DNA of 34,459 bases, from positions 1-34,459 of the forward strand of contig CANRCY010000002.1 of assembly GCA_947629225.1 (NCBI GenBank), read 5' to 3'. The DNA is from an uncultured Clostridia bacterium. Lineage in GTDB: Bacteria > Bacillota > Clostridia > Christensenellales > Borkfalkiaceae. Below the pieces are notes generated by a model, which worked only from the letters and a program-made list of their open reading frames with translations, made no database searches and was not told where the DNA came from. Positions within the stretch are counted from its first letter, which is position 1. Every line of letters starts with the position of its first letter. A program made the translations under genes and the position numbers. Below are positions 6,285 to 16,302 of this stretch, in pieces.

Positions 6285-9200
6285 ATGAAACGCAGATTGC
6301 TCTTATTGCTTTCGGTCTTCTTTGCAGTCATCGGCGTGCTTACGTTCGCTTCCTGCAAGGAGAACCCCGACGTGGGCGGAAATCTCCAAGCGGGCGAAGA
6401 AGCCGGCGATTACTACTGCGAAGTCGGCGGGGAGAAATGCACCCTCTCGCTGACGCAGGAGTGCGGGTTTACGCTCGACGTAGGGGGAGCTCCGATCACG
6501 GGCAGTTACACCCCCAACGGCGAAGTCCTCGCGATGAAATACGACGGAGGGGAGATCTCCGCCACCTATTTCAACGATGTGGTCACGCTCGAATTCGAGG
6601 GGACATCTTACCGCTTTTTGAGAGACGTGAACTACACGGTCACGTTTGAAACGAACGGGGGGAGCACGGTATCTCCCGTTTCCGTCCGCAACGGCAAAAA
6701 GGCGGAAAAGCCCGAACCTCCCACAAAAGACGGCGAAGTGTTCGTCGGCTGGTATACGGACAACAATTTTAAGAGCGCCTATGCCTTCAACGAGCCCGTT
6801 TCTTCCGACCTTAAATTATATGCGCGCTTTGTCGCGCCCATGGACCCCGAATACACCGTCTCGTTCGACGTGAACGGGGGAGAGGGGAGCTTCGATCCCG
6901 TGCAGACGATCGGGCATAAGCTCTTCGAACTTCCCGTGCCCGAACGCGAAGACGGCGCAGAATTTGTGGGTTGGTGGGTCAGCCAGTACGGCGACCCCGA
7001 AAAGCTCACCTACCAATATAAGGTAGAGCAAACGCTCGAAGAGAGCGTCACGCTCTATGCCGTTTGGGCGGGCGAAGCTCCCGTCGTTTCGGTAGGGGAA
7101 AAGCTGATCGAGTGGAATTCCGTCGGCGTCGGCGCGACCTATTCGCTCACGGTGAAGAACCTCTCTGTGACGGACGGGGACCCCGTCGTCGTTACGTGGA
7201 CGGGCGCGCAGACTTCCTACAATTTCGATTTCACCCGGCAGGATGCGGGCGAATACGAAATTTCCGTCCAGTCGAACAACAAAGAGGGCAAGGCGTACTA
7301 TAAAAACAAGGTCCTTGCCAAAGTCTCCGTCTTCAAGGTCGAAGGCAGCACCTTGATGTTCAACAAGGTCGAAAATGCGGAGAAATACTTGCTCGCGATC
7401 GAGTGCGGTGACGCGGGTCATCATCCCGGACCCATCGAGATCGACGCGAACAACCCCGCTTCCTACGATTTCTCGGGTTGCGAGATGAAGAACGGCAAGA
7501 TCGGCTTCACGGTCACTGCCACGGCGACGGGCTACCTTTCGTCCGTCTCCGATAAGTTCGAATTCTCGCGCGTGCTCGACCAAGTTTCGGGCATCGACGT
7601 CGAACCCAACTCCGAACAGCTCCGCTGGTCGTCCGTTCCCAATGCCGCGACCTATCACGTCACGGTAAAGCAGGGCGATAGCACGCTCTATGAAGAGGAC
7701 GTTGTCGACGGAACGTCTTTCCCGCTCAAAAATCTCGACAGCGGTCTCTATGAGATCTCCATCACGCCCAAGGCGCGCGGCTGGAACTCTCCCGCGGCGT
7801 CGACCTATTCCTATCAAAAGAATACCCTTGCCGCGCCCGCGAACGTCCGCTCCGACGTCGCCAATTCCAAGATCGTTTGGGATACGGTCAAGGGAGCCGT
7901 CCGCTACGAAGTGCAGATCGGCAGCCATACCAAGTCGGTAACGGAGAACGAAATCCCCTTCACCGAAGAATTCCGCGAGGCGGGCGTCTCCGAATATACC
8001 GTCATCGTGCGCGCGATCGCGCAGGATTCCGCAAACAACTCCCTCTGGACGGACGTTTATTCCGTGCGTTACGGCGAACTCGGCAACGAGCTCCGCTATC
8101 GCGACGGCGTTCTCTCTTGGGACCCCGTCTTCGGCGTGAGCAGTTATGAACTCAAGCTCAACGACGGCGAAGGCGTCGCTTACGACAATGTTTCGAGCAT
8201 CGATGTAAAAGAACTCTTCACCGCGGAGGGCACCTACCGCTTTGCGCTCCGCGCGCTCTATGCCGACACGGGCGAAAAGACGATCTACGCCACCGTGCAG
8301 ATTTATAAACTTTCCTTCGATACGCAGGGCGCGGATCAAAATATCGGCAGCCTCTATCTCGCCACGGGCGACAAGGTCACCCTTCCCGGGAGCGAAGACG
8401 TCTCCCTCTTCGGGTTCGATCTCGACGGTTGGTACACCGATCCCGACGAAGACAAAGGCGAACGCTACGACGACGGCGTCTATCTCGACCAGAACAACCG
8501 CACCGTCTATGCGCATTGGAATCCCAAGATGTTCCACATCAAGCTCGTCGTCGCTCCTTACGGCATTGAAACGGAGGAGATCACGGCAGGTGTAGACGCG
8601 TTTTACAGAAGACGGGTCGAACTTCCCATTCCCGAGAGCTCCGATCCCATCAAGGGCTTCACGGGTTGGTACGATTCTCCCACGGGCGAAGTCTCCTTCA
8701 CCCGCGCAGACGGCGTGATCGCAAGCTATACGCAGGGCGGCGACATCACCCTCTATGCGCAGTGGATCGACGTGCTCTCCTTCACCGCGATCACCGACGG
8801 CAACGGCACGATCACCGCTTATCAGGTGAGCAAGAGCAAGGACATCAACCTCAGCGACCTTTCGCTGATCCACATTCCGCAGTATTATCAAGAGAGACCC
8901 GTCACGCAGGTCATCGACTTCACCGAGTGCACCTCGCTCGAGATCGTGGAAATTCCCGACAGCATCCAGCTGATCTCGGTCGCCACGACGGAGAGCGCCT
9001 TCACGGGCTGCACGAAACTCCGCGAGATCAGAATTTACGAGACCGACTATAACGGTCCGAAGTATTACAGCGACGTGGACGGCGTGCTCCTCTACAACAA
9101 CCCGGGCACGAACCTGCTCGAACTCAAACTCTATCCCATCGGGCGCGACGCCGAAGTCTTCGACATTCCCGACGGCGTGCAGGTGCTCCCTTCCAACGCG

Positions 9201-12200
9201 ATCTGGAACATCAATGCGCTCCGCACGCTCACCATTCCCGCGAGCGTGACCCTGATCGAAACGCAGGCGATCGGCTATTCGAGCACCTCCTATGCCGATC
9301 TCGAAACGCTCACCTTCAAGGCGGCGGCAAACGGTGCGGCAGAACAGCCTCTCGAGATCAGAGAGGGCGCCTTCTACACGCTGCGCGCGCTCAAACACCT
9401 CACCCTTCCTTCCCGCCTCACGGACCTCAACTTCTACACGATGTTCGGCGATACGTATCCCGATTCGTACTCGATCTTCAAGCCGAGCCAGTTAGAGACG
9501 CTTGACTTCGTCGGCGACGGCGGCGTCTATTCCGTCAAGGACAACGGCGCTCTGTACAAGGATAACGGTGCAGACGGGTTGGAGCTCGTGTTCTATCCCT
9601 CGAATGCCGAAACGTTCGAGCTCGACCCGAATACGACCTCGATCGGCGACGACGCCGTGCGCGACAATACCACGATCACCGCGATCGAAATCCCCGCCGT
9701 GGTCACGAATATCGGCGCCCGCGCGTTCTACGGAACGGGCGAAGTGGCGACGCTCACCTTCAAGGGCGAAGCGGGCAAGCTCACCATCGGCGAGTACGCC
9801 TTCTACGGTTGCGGGGATGACCTCTATTCGTGGGATCCCGTCATACTCGACCAGCTCGTGCTTCCCGTCAATCTCGTCCGCCTCGGCGCGCATGCCTTCG
9901 GCGACACGAAGATCAAGAAAGTCACCCTCAACAGCGACGCCGTCATCGACGACGGTGCGTTTGCGGACGACTACGGCGATTCCGAAGTCACCGAGCTTGT
10001 CATCGGACCGAACGTCAAAAACATCAACTTCCGTTCGGTGTTCGGCGCCAAGGTCACCACGATCACGGTCGATCCCGACAATCCTTACTACGACAGCGAG
10101 GACAACGTGATCTACACCAAGAACTACGGCGAGCTCGTGTGGTACAATCTCTCCGCGCTCGGCGACGGCAATTTCGTATTGCCCGATTCCGTCACCCGTA
10201 TCGGCGCGAATACCTTTAAGGATATGGCGGCGCTCAGAAGCATCACCATTCCCGCAAGCGTCACCTACATCGGGCAAGAGGCGTTCTCGGGTTGCAGCGG
10301 GCTCGCAAACGTCATCTTCAAGGCGCCCGAAAACGGCGCCGAGAGGGCAGAGCTCACCATCGGCAACGAGGCGTTCTATAACTGCAAGTCGCTCGTCTCG
10401 ATCACCCTTCCCGAAGGGACCACGAGCCTCGGCTCCAAGATGTTCACGGGGTGCGATAAGCTCACCGAAGTAAATCTTCCCGCCTCGCTCGAACACATCG
10501 AGCCCGTCTACGACTACAACCAGTACAGCGGCAAAACGTCGACCCAGCTCGGCATGTTCTCCGATTCCTATTCGAACATCCTTGCCGTGCTCACGGTCGC
10601 CGAGGGCGGGCAGCACTACTCCGCCAAGGAAGACGTGCTCTACTCTCTCCGTCTCGACGAAAAGACGCAGACTTATGTCGAAGACGAGGTCCTGTACAGG
10701 GCTCCGAAGTCGGCGCACACGTCGGTCACCCTTCCCGATACCATCAGTTACATCTGGGATCGTTCCTTCTATTCCTACTCGACGACCAATCCGAGCACGC
10801 TCACCACGCTCATCTTCCCCGAGACCCTCGCAAAGAGGACGGATAAAGAGGGCAACGAGGTAGACGGCACGCTCGAGATCGGCGACTATGCCTTCTACGG
10901 CAACGTCTCCCTCAAATCGGTCGTATTGCCGCAGGGCGTTACCGTCATCGGCGAAGACGCATTCAACAGCTGTCCGTTCACAAGCTTCGTCGTGCCCAAG
11001 ACGGTCACCTCGATCCGCGCGAGCGCATTCAGATATTGCCAGGAGCTCCGCACCCTCACCTTCGAAGAGGGCGGCACAGAGCCTCTCCGCATCGAGGACG
11101 TCACGGAGTACAGCTCCTACGGCTTCGTGTATAATTGTAGCCGTCTGAGAAAGGTCGAACTTCCCGAACGTACGAGCTACATCGGCGAAGCGGCGTTCGG
11201 TCTTTGCGAACTTCCCGACGGGGTCGTGATCCCGACCACCGTCCGCGAGATCGGAGAGAGTGCGTTCGAGCAGTCGAAGATCCCCACCGTGACCTTCACG
11301 AAGGGCAGTAAGCTCGAGAGCATCGGCTACCAGGCGTTCTACTCTTCCAAGCTCGAATCGATCGTCATTCCCGCTTCCGTCCGCTTCATCGACAATCAGG
11401 CGTTCGCCAACTGCGAATCGCTCAAGAGCTTCGTCGTGGAAGACAACAGCGAGCTCGAAACGATCGGCGATGCGAACTACGGCAACATCGCACCCAACGT
11501 CTTCTCGGGTTGCTATAACCTTGCCGAGGTGAGCTTCGGCGAGAACTCCAAGCTCAGATACATCGGTCAGGAAATGTTTGCGCACTGCGTCTCGCTCAAG
11601 AGCATCGTCATTCCGCTCAGCGTCGAAGAGATCGGCAAAAACGCATTCCTGATCTCCGAATACGACGTCGGCAAGACGGGCAATCCCGACGACCTCGGTT
11701 TAACGTCCATCACGTTCGAACAGAAGGAAGATCGGCTCAGCAAGCTCCATGTCGTCGGGCAGGCGTTCTCGGGCACGCAGATCACCGAGTTCCGCTTCCC
11801 CGAAACGGAGAACGAAATCGTCCTCAAAGACAATGTCTTCCTGGGTTGTGCAAATCTTGCCACCGTCTACATCAGCAGCAAGATCTACAACCTGAAAAAC
11901 GCCTTCCTCGGCTGCACCAAGATCACGAAGATCGAAGTCTCCGCGGATAACCCGAGCTATGAGATCGACGCAAAACAGCCCTTCCTCAGAAGCAAGACGA
12001 ACGGGGATATCCTCCTCGTCTTCGGCGCAGTGACGGGCAGGCTCGAGATCGAAGATGGCTCCGTGCAGATCGGCGCTTCCGCCTTCTCGGGCACCGAGAT
12101 CACCGAAGTGTACATTCCTCGCAGCGTCATGCGTATCGGCGACTCTGCGTTCAAGGATTGTCTCTCTCTTCAAAAGGTCGAATTCGAATCGGGCAGTTCC

Positions 12201-15200
12201 CTCAACACCATCGGCTTGGAGGCGTTCAGCGGATGCGTTGCCCTCAACGATATCGACTTCACCAAGACCCTTCAGCTCAACACGTTGGTTGCAGACAAGA
12301 ACGGGTACAACAGCAACACCTTCGCGGGCTGTTCGAGCCTCACCGTGCTCGATTTCAGCAACACCCGCCTCACGACGATCGGGAGCGGCACGTTCGACGG
12401 ATGCACCGAATTGCAGACCCTCAGACTTCCGCGCACCCTCACGAGCATTTCGAGCCGGACGAGTTATAGTTATTATTCAGAATCTGTGCTCGGTCACACC
12501 AAGATCGCGTCCCTCGATCTGAGCAGAACGGGTCTCAAAGAGCTCCCGATGAACTTCTTCAAGGGAAGCGCGACGCTGGAAAGCGTTCAGTTCCCGAACT
12601 CCCTCAACACGATCGGTCCCTTCGCCTTCCAAGGTTGCACGGCGCTCACCGAGCTCGACCTTTCGGGCAACGGCGGGATCCAGGAGATCGGCAACTACGC
12701 GTTCGAGAGCTGCACGAACCTTGCGACCCTCAAACTGCCCACCTCCCTTCGGACCATCCGCTTCGCCGCATTCGCGAACGATACCCTCGTCACTTCCGTG
12801 AATCTCGATTTTGTCGAGGCGATCGAACTCAAAGCGTTCTACAACACGGGTCTCACCGAAGTTACGCTCTTGGGGAGAGTCACCAAATGGGGCGGCGGCG
12901 ACGATTGGAGCCAATCGTACTCCGGTTGGGATTGGCGTGCCGTCAGCGCAAGAGAGGACAACGGCATCTTCGCCGCCTGCAAAGACTTGAAGAAGGTCAC
13001 CTTCTCCTACACGCTTACCGCCGACTGCAAATTCGAGAGCTACACCTTCGCGCATTGCGACGCGCTCGACACCATCACGTTCGAGGAGGGCACGCAGGTC
13101 GCCACCCTTGGGCAATATATGTTCACATACTGCTCGGGGCTCAAGTCGGTCACCCTTCCCGCAAGCATCAACGATCTGAACTACGCCCGCGCTTTCCAAA
13201 ATTGCATCAACATGCAAATGCTCGACTTTTCCAAGACGGCGTTGACGGGTTTGGATAACAGCTTGTTCAGCGGTTGCGAAAACCTCGAAACGATCAAGCT
13301 GCCTCACGGGCTCACCTCCATCGATTACTACCTCTTCGAAGATATGACGAAGTTGCGCTCGGTCGAGATCCCCTCGAGCGTCACCTCGATCGGAAACTCC
13401 GCATTCGAAAACTGCACCTCGCTCACGTCCATTGACCTTCCCGAAGGGATCAAAACGATCGGCAGCTCTGCGTTCGAAGGTTCGGGGATCACTTCCATCA
13501 GGCTGCCCGCATCCCTTTCCGATTCCGGAAGCTACTACGGCGCACTCGGCACGAGCATCTTCGAAGATTGCGCGTCTCTCGGGTCCGTCACCTTTGCTCC
13601 CGGCATCGACATTCAAAAGATCCCGTCGAGCGCCTTCAAGAACTGCACGTCGCTCACGTCCATCACCCTTCCCGAAGGGCTCACCGATATCGGCGCGAAC
13701 GCCTTCCTCAACGCGGGGATCGTCTCCCTCACCCTTCCGTCGAGCCTGAAAGTGGTCGGGAACCTCGCCTTCTCGGGAAGCAAGATCATGAACGCCGAGA
13801 TCAAGGGCGGGCAGGTCATGGACTCCTCCTACTCCTACGCGTCCGTTCCCAAGCAGCTCTTTGAGGACTGCACAGCCCTTCTCACCGTCACCTTCGCAGA
13901 GGGCACGACGGAGATCGGCGAAAGCTGGTTCTCGGGTTGCAGTTCGCTCATGAGGGTCACCCTTCCCGAAAGTGCGGCGACCCTCGGCAAGAACGCCTTT
14001 GCAAACTGCACGTCGCTCCAGGACATCGACCTGCAACATGTCTCCTCGATCGGCGAGGGCGCGTTCACGGGTTGCGAAACGCTCTTTAAGAGCGAGCAGA
14101 ACTGGCAAGACGGCGTGTTCTACCTCGGCGGACAGATCGTCGCCTTCGACGAAGATCGTCTCAAGGCGGCAAACGGCATTGTCAACGTGAAAGATGGCAC
14201 GGGAAGTATCGGCAACAAGACCTTCTCGGGCGCGCAAGAGCTCAAAAAGATCGTGCTGCCCGCAAGCGTCACTTCGATCGGCGCTAACGCCTTCGAAAAC
14301 TGCGTCGCCCTCACGGAGGCAGACCTCTCTGCGTCCTCCGTCACGGAGATCCCCGCCAGTGCGTTCATCGGTTGCACGGCTTTGACGAAGTTCTCCTTCC
14401 CCAAAGCGATCGAATCGATCGGCTCCTCCGCCTTCAACAAGACGGGTCTCACCGAGATCACGATCCCCGCAACCGTCTCTACGCTTGGGTCGAGCGCCTT
14501 TGCAGATTCCTCGCTTGAAAGTATCACCTTCGAAGACGGCGCGCTCACCGCTCTTCCGAGCAGCTTGTTCAGCGGTTGCGAATCTCTTACAAGCGTCAAG
14601 CTCGGCACGAAGATCATCGAACTCAACATGTATGTCTTCGAAAACTGCACCGCGCTCGAAACGATCGACCTGTCTCATCTCGAGGTCATCGGCTCCTCCG
14701 CCTTCAGGGGCGCGGGGCTCACGAGCGTCACGATCCCCGAGGCGATCAAGGGCTCCTATCCCAACAACCTCGGCGCGAACGCCTTCGAAAACTGCACGAA
14801 ACTTGCGAAGGTAGAGTTCGCTTCCGAAGAGAACTTCACCAACCTTTCGGGTTCGCTGTTCAAGGGCTGCACCGCGCTCAAGACCATCACCCTTCCCGCA
14901 AGCGTCACCGCGATCAACGAGAGCACGTTCGAGAATTCGGGGCTTCAGTCCATCGTCATTCCCGAATCCGTCGTGGGCATTGGCGCGAACGCCTTCAAGG
15001 GTTGCGCCGAACTCACGAGCGTCACTCTTTCCAAGGGTCTCAAAAATCCGCCGAGCTATTCGAGCTCCGTTGCGAGCGGCTTGTGCGAAGGCGCGTTCGA
15101 AAACTGCGTCAAGCTCGCCTCGATCGACTTCACCGCCTGCACCTCGCTCACCGAGCTCCCGAGCAGACTGTTCACGGGTTGCACCCTTTTGAATGACATC

Positions 15201-16013
15201 ACCCTTCCCGCGGGTCTCACGAGGATCGGGATGAACTGCTTCGAAGGCACTGCCTTCACCGAGTTCACCATTCCCGAAACCGTCTCCGCGATCGGCACGG
15301 GCGCGTTCAAGGGCTTGTCCATCACAACGATCACCCTTCCCGCCGCCCTTGTAGATTACGAAGAAGATTACAGTTATTATGACGGCTACGTCTGGGTTGA
15401 CGGCTTCGGCGAAGGCGTGTTCGAGAACTGCACAGAGCTTACCACGGTGATTTTTGCGGAAGGATGCAAGCTCACCGAGCTCTCCGCAAACACCTTCAAA
15501 GGCTGCTCGTCGCTTTCCGAGATCACCCTTCCCGATGGGCTCGATCAGGTTTGCGAATCGGCGTTCAAGGGTTGCGTTGCTCTCAAACATCTCAAACTGC
15601 CGATCACCGTGAAATACTTCGGCAACGACATGTTCAGCGGCTGTTCGTTCGACCTGCTCGAGATCCCGAGCAGCAAGGATACCGACTATTACGAGCGGTA
15701 CTTCTCGGAATTCGTCTCCGTCAAGGTGGTCTCCATTCTCGACGGTTGCACCGAGCTCAACGAGTATCTCTCCACGGTCGCCAATCTGCCCGGACTTCAA
15801 AAGATCATTCTGCCCAAGACAATTGACCGTTACGACGTCGACTATAAGGGCATAGGTCCTTTCGACAATCTTCCTTCGACCGTCCAACTTTGCTTCGTCG
15901 GCAGCGAAGAGGAGATGAAGACGAACTTCGGCGAAAGCGAATGGGAGGAGTTCAAGGCGACCTTCCCCGAAGATGCAAACGTCGTTTACGAGTACAAAGA
16001 GAACGCAGACTGA
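6285..16013 (+). CDS. Giant BspA-like leucine-rich-repeat lipoprotein (3242 aa)
   Basis: The start is the ATG at 6285, after GGAGAG and giving a typical signal peptide; the upstream in-frame ATG at 6237 overlaps the -10 box. The N-terminus M-K-R-R plus a hydrophobic stretch ends in F-A-S-C, a plausible lipobox with Cys24, so the protein is probably exported and lipid-anchored. Domain order: two InlB/Listeria-Bacteroides B repeats (about 117-183 and 190-262, each ending in an x-G-W-Y and a L-Y-A-x-F/W motif); several fibronectin-III-like segments (264-673); two more B-type repeats (676-745, 750-828); then a very long LRR_5/BspA-type array (about 830-3205) built on units such as I-P-x-S-V-T-x-I-G-x-x-A-F-x-x-C-x-x-L. 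By rough division of about 2,370 residues by 24 there are close to a hundred units. Family members are adhesins or surface binders; the ligand here is unknown. Monocistronic, with its own promoter and terminator. Confidence 0.95.
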   Translation: MKRRLLLLLSVFFAVIGVLTFASCKENPDVGGNLQAGEEAGDYYCEVGGEKCTLSLTQECGFTLDVGGAPITGSYTPNGEVLAMKYDGGEISATYFNDVVTLEFEGTSYRFLRDVNYTVTFETNGGSTVSPVSVRNGKKAEKPEPPTKDGEVFVGWYTDNNFKSAYAFNEPVSSDLKLYARFVAPMDPEYTVSFDVNGGEGSFDPVQTIGHKLFELPVPEREDGAEFVGWWVSQYGDPEKLTYQYKVEQTLEESVTLYAVWAGEAPVVSVGEKLIEWNSVGVGATYSLTVKNLSVTDGDPVVVTWTGAQTSYNFDFTRQDAGEYEISVQSNNKEGKAYYKNKVLAKVSVFKVEGSTLMFNKVENAEKYLLAIECGDAGHHPGPIEIDANNPASYDFSGCEMKNGKIGFTVTATATGYLSSVSDKFEFSRVLDQVSGIDVEPNSEQLRWSSVPNAATYHVTVKQGDSTLYEEDVVDGTSFPLKNLDSGLYEISITPKARGWNSPAASTYSYQKNTLAAPANVRSDVANSKIVWDTVKGAVRYEVQIGSHTKSVTENEIPFTEEFREAGVSEYTVIVRAIAQDSANNSLWTDVYSVRYGELGNELRYRDGVLSWDPVFGVSSYELKLNDGEGVAYDNVSSIDVKELFTAEGTYRFALRALYADTGEKTIYATVQIYKLSFDTQGADQNIGSLYLATGDKVTLPGSEDVSLFGFDLDGWYTDPDEDKGERYDDGVYLDQNNRTVYAHWNPKMFHIKLVVAPYGIETEEITAGVDAFYRRRVELPIPESSDPIKGFTGWYDSPTGEVSFTRADGVIASYTQGGDITLYAQWIDVLSFTAITDGNGTITAYQVSKSKDINLSDLSLIHIPQYYQERPVTQVIDFTECTSLEIVEIPDSIQLISVATTESAFTGCTKLREIRIYETDYNGPKYYSDVDGVLLYNNPGTNLLELKLYPIGRDAEVFDIPDGVQVLPSNAIWNINALRTLTIPASVTLIETQAIGYSSTSYADLETLTFKAAANGAAEQPLEIREGAFYTLRALKHLTLPSRLTDLNFYTMFGDTYPDSYSIFKPSQLETLDFVGDGGVYSVKDNGALYKDNGADGLELVFYPSNAETFELDPNTTSIGDDAVRDNTTITAIEIPAVVTNIGARAFYGTGEVATLTFKGEAGKLTIGEYAFYGCGDDLYSWDPVILDQLVLPVNLVRLGAHAFGDTKIKKVTLNSDAVIDDGAFADDYGDSEVTELVIGPNVKNINFRSVFGAKVTTITVDPDNPYYDSEDNVIYTKNYGELVWYNLSALGDGNFVLPDSVTRIGANTFKDMAALRSITIPASVTYIGQEAFSGCSGLANVIFKAPENGAERAELTIGNEAFYNCKSLVSITLPEGTTSLGSKMFTGCDKLTEVNLPASLEHIEPVYDYNQYSGKTSTQLGMFSDSYSNILAVLTVAEGGQHYSAKEDVLYSLRLDEKTQTYVEDEVLYRAPKSAHTSVTLPDTISYIWDRSFYSYSTTNPSTLTTLIFPETLAKRTDKEGNEVDGTLEIGDYAFYGNVSLKSVVLPQGVTVIGEDAFNSCPFTSFVVPKTVTSIRASAFRYCQELRTLTFEEGGTEPLRIEDVTEYSSYGFVYNCSRLRKVELPERTSYIGEAAFGLCELPDGVVIPTTVREIGESAFEQSKIPTVTFTKGSKLESIGYQAFYSSKLESIVIPASVRFIDNQAFANCESLKSFVVEDNSELETIGDANYGNIAPNVFSGCYNLAEVSFGENSKLRYIGQEMFAHCVSLKSIVIPLSVEEIGKNAFLISEYDVGKTGNPDDLGLTSITFEQKEDRLSKLHVVGQAFSGTQITEFRFPETENEIVLKDNVFLGCANLATVYISSKIYNLKNAFLGCTKITKIEVSADNPSYEIDAKQPFLRSKTNGDILLVFGAVTGRLEIEDGSVQIGASAFSGTEITEVYIPRSVMRIGDSAFKDCLSLQKVEFESGSSLNTIGLEAFSGCVALNDIDFTKTLQLNTLVADKNGYNSNTFAGCSSLTVLDFSNTRLTTIGSGTFDGCTELQTLRLPRTLTSISSRTSYSYYSESVLGHTKIASLDLSRTGLKELPMNFFKGSATLESVQFPNSLNTIGPFAFQGCTALTELDLSGNGGIQEIGNYAFESCTNLATLKLPTSLRTIRFAAFANDTLVTSVNLDFVEAIELKAFYNTGLTEVTLLGRVTKWGGGDDWSQSYSGWDWRAVSAREDNGIFAACKDLKKVTFSYTLTADCKFESYTFAHCDALDTITFEEGTQVATLGQYMFTYCSGLKSVTLPASINDLNYARAFQNCINMQMLDFSKTALTGLDNSLFSGCENLETIKLPHGLTSIDYYLFEDMTKLRSVEIPSSVTSIGNSAFENCTSLTSIDLPEGIKTIGSSAFEGSGITSIRLPASLSDSGSYYGALGTSIFEDCASLGSVTFAPGIDIQKIPSSAFKNCTSLTSITLPEGLTDIGANAFLNAGIVSLTLPSSLKVVGNLAFSGSKIMNAEIKGGQVMDSSYSYASVPKQLFEDCTALLTVTFAEGTTEIGESWFSGCSSLMRVTLPESAATLGKNAFANCTSLQDIDLQHVSSIGEGAFTGCETLFKSEQNWQDGVFYLGGQIVAFDEDRLKAANGIVNVKDGTGSIGNKTFSGAQELKKIVLPASVTSIGANAFENCVALTEADLSASSVTEIPASAFIGCTALTKFSFPKAIESIGSSAFNKTGLTEITIPATVSTLGSSAFADSSLESITFEDGALTALPSSLFSGCESLTSVKLGTKIIELNMYVFENCTALETIDLSHLEVIGSSAFRGAGLTSVTIPEAIKGSYPNNLGANAFENCTKLAKVEFASEENFTNLSGSLFKGCTALKTITLPASVTAINESTFENSGLQSIVIPESVVGIGANAFKGCAELTSVTLSKGLKNPPSYSSSVASGLCEGAFENCVKLASIDFTACTSLTELPSRLFTGCTLLNDITLPAGLTRIGMNCFEGTAFTEFTIPETVSAIGTGAFKGLSITTITLPAALVDYEEDYSYYDGYVWVDGFGEGVFENCTELTTVIFAEGCKLTELSANTFKGCSSLSEITLPDGLDQVCESAFKGCVALKHLKLPITVKYFGNDMFSGCSFDLLEIPSSKDTDYYERYFSEFVSVKVVSILDGCTELNEYLSTVANLPGLQKIILPKTIDRYDVDYKGIGPFDNLPSTVQLCFVGSEEEMKTNFGESEWEEFKATFPEDANVVYEYKENAD
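8860..15660 (+). repeat. LRR_5-coding repeat array with recurring DNA words
   Basis: The array encodes degenerate units of about 23-25 residues, and some units remain alike at the DNA level. For example GGCGCGAACGCCTTC occurs identically at 13692-13706, 14772-14786 and 14982-14996, and forms of ATCACCCTTCCCG recur many times. The later half (after about 13,300) looks more homogeneous than the first, suggesting more recent duplication or recombination there. Confidence 0.75.
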
Positions 16014-16030
16014 TCTGCGTTCACACTGAA

Positions 16031-16057
16031 AAGGCAGGCGGTCTCGCCTGCCTTTTT
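16031..16057 (+). terminator. Rho-independent terminator of the giant LRR gene
   Basis: A 10-bp perfect stem (AAGGCAGGCG at 16031-16040 with CGCCTGCCTT at 16045-16054) has a GTCT loop and runs into TTTTT. It lies 17 nt after the stop codon. Confidence 0.92.
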
Positions 16058-16069
16058 CACTTTCCGAAA

Positions 16070-16180
16070 TTTCCTCACTGTCCCGTTTAGGGAGGTGCGC
16101 CAAGGATAACCCCCTCGCTGTCCCTGAAAGGGAAAGTGGCATGAGCGGAGCGAATGCCGAAAGGGTTCTCTAAAACCCCT
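16070..16180. repeat. Palindromic intergenic repeat element, copy 2
   Basis: This block shares CTCGCTGTCCCTGAA (16114-16128) exactly with copy 1 at 5993-6007, followed in both by an AGTGGC word and a GCCGAA(A)GGG word. It has a different arm (AAAGTGGCATGAGCGGAGCG) and a GGGTTnnnnTAAAACCCC end. The two copies, in the same orientation, bracket the giant LRR gene. Confidence 0.6.
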
Positions 16181-16260
16181 CGCAAAAAATGTCGCAAATT
16201 CACCCTTCTTGTGCGGGATTTACATTTTTGCATGGGAGTTTGGCATACATCTCAAATTAT

Positions 16261-16296
16261 ACATGTTAAATTTATAAATTTTATATTTTCACATGT
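16261..16296. promoter_or_regulatory. AT-rich palindromic block upstream of the operon promoter
   Basis: A perfect 14-bp palindrome AAATTTATAAATTT (16268-16281) lies between two ACATGT palindromes (16261-16266 and 16291-16296) spaced exactly 30 bp apart, close to three helical turns. The block ends 7 bp before the -35 box. It could be a regulator-binding site or an UP element; no specific regulator is identifiable. Confidence 0.4.
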
Positions 16297-16302
16297 ATTT
16301 GC

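Noticed and set aside
8860..15660. CRISPR-like array or tandem satellite
   Set aside because: The repetition is degenerate and in frame, follows a 3-base coding pattern, and encodes LRR_5 units with no spacer structure.
12477..16142. 1221-codon minus-strand open frame over the LRR array
   Set aside because: Its repeated R/G/D-rich words are reverse translations of the LRR codons, and it runs through the terminator of the giant gene.
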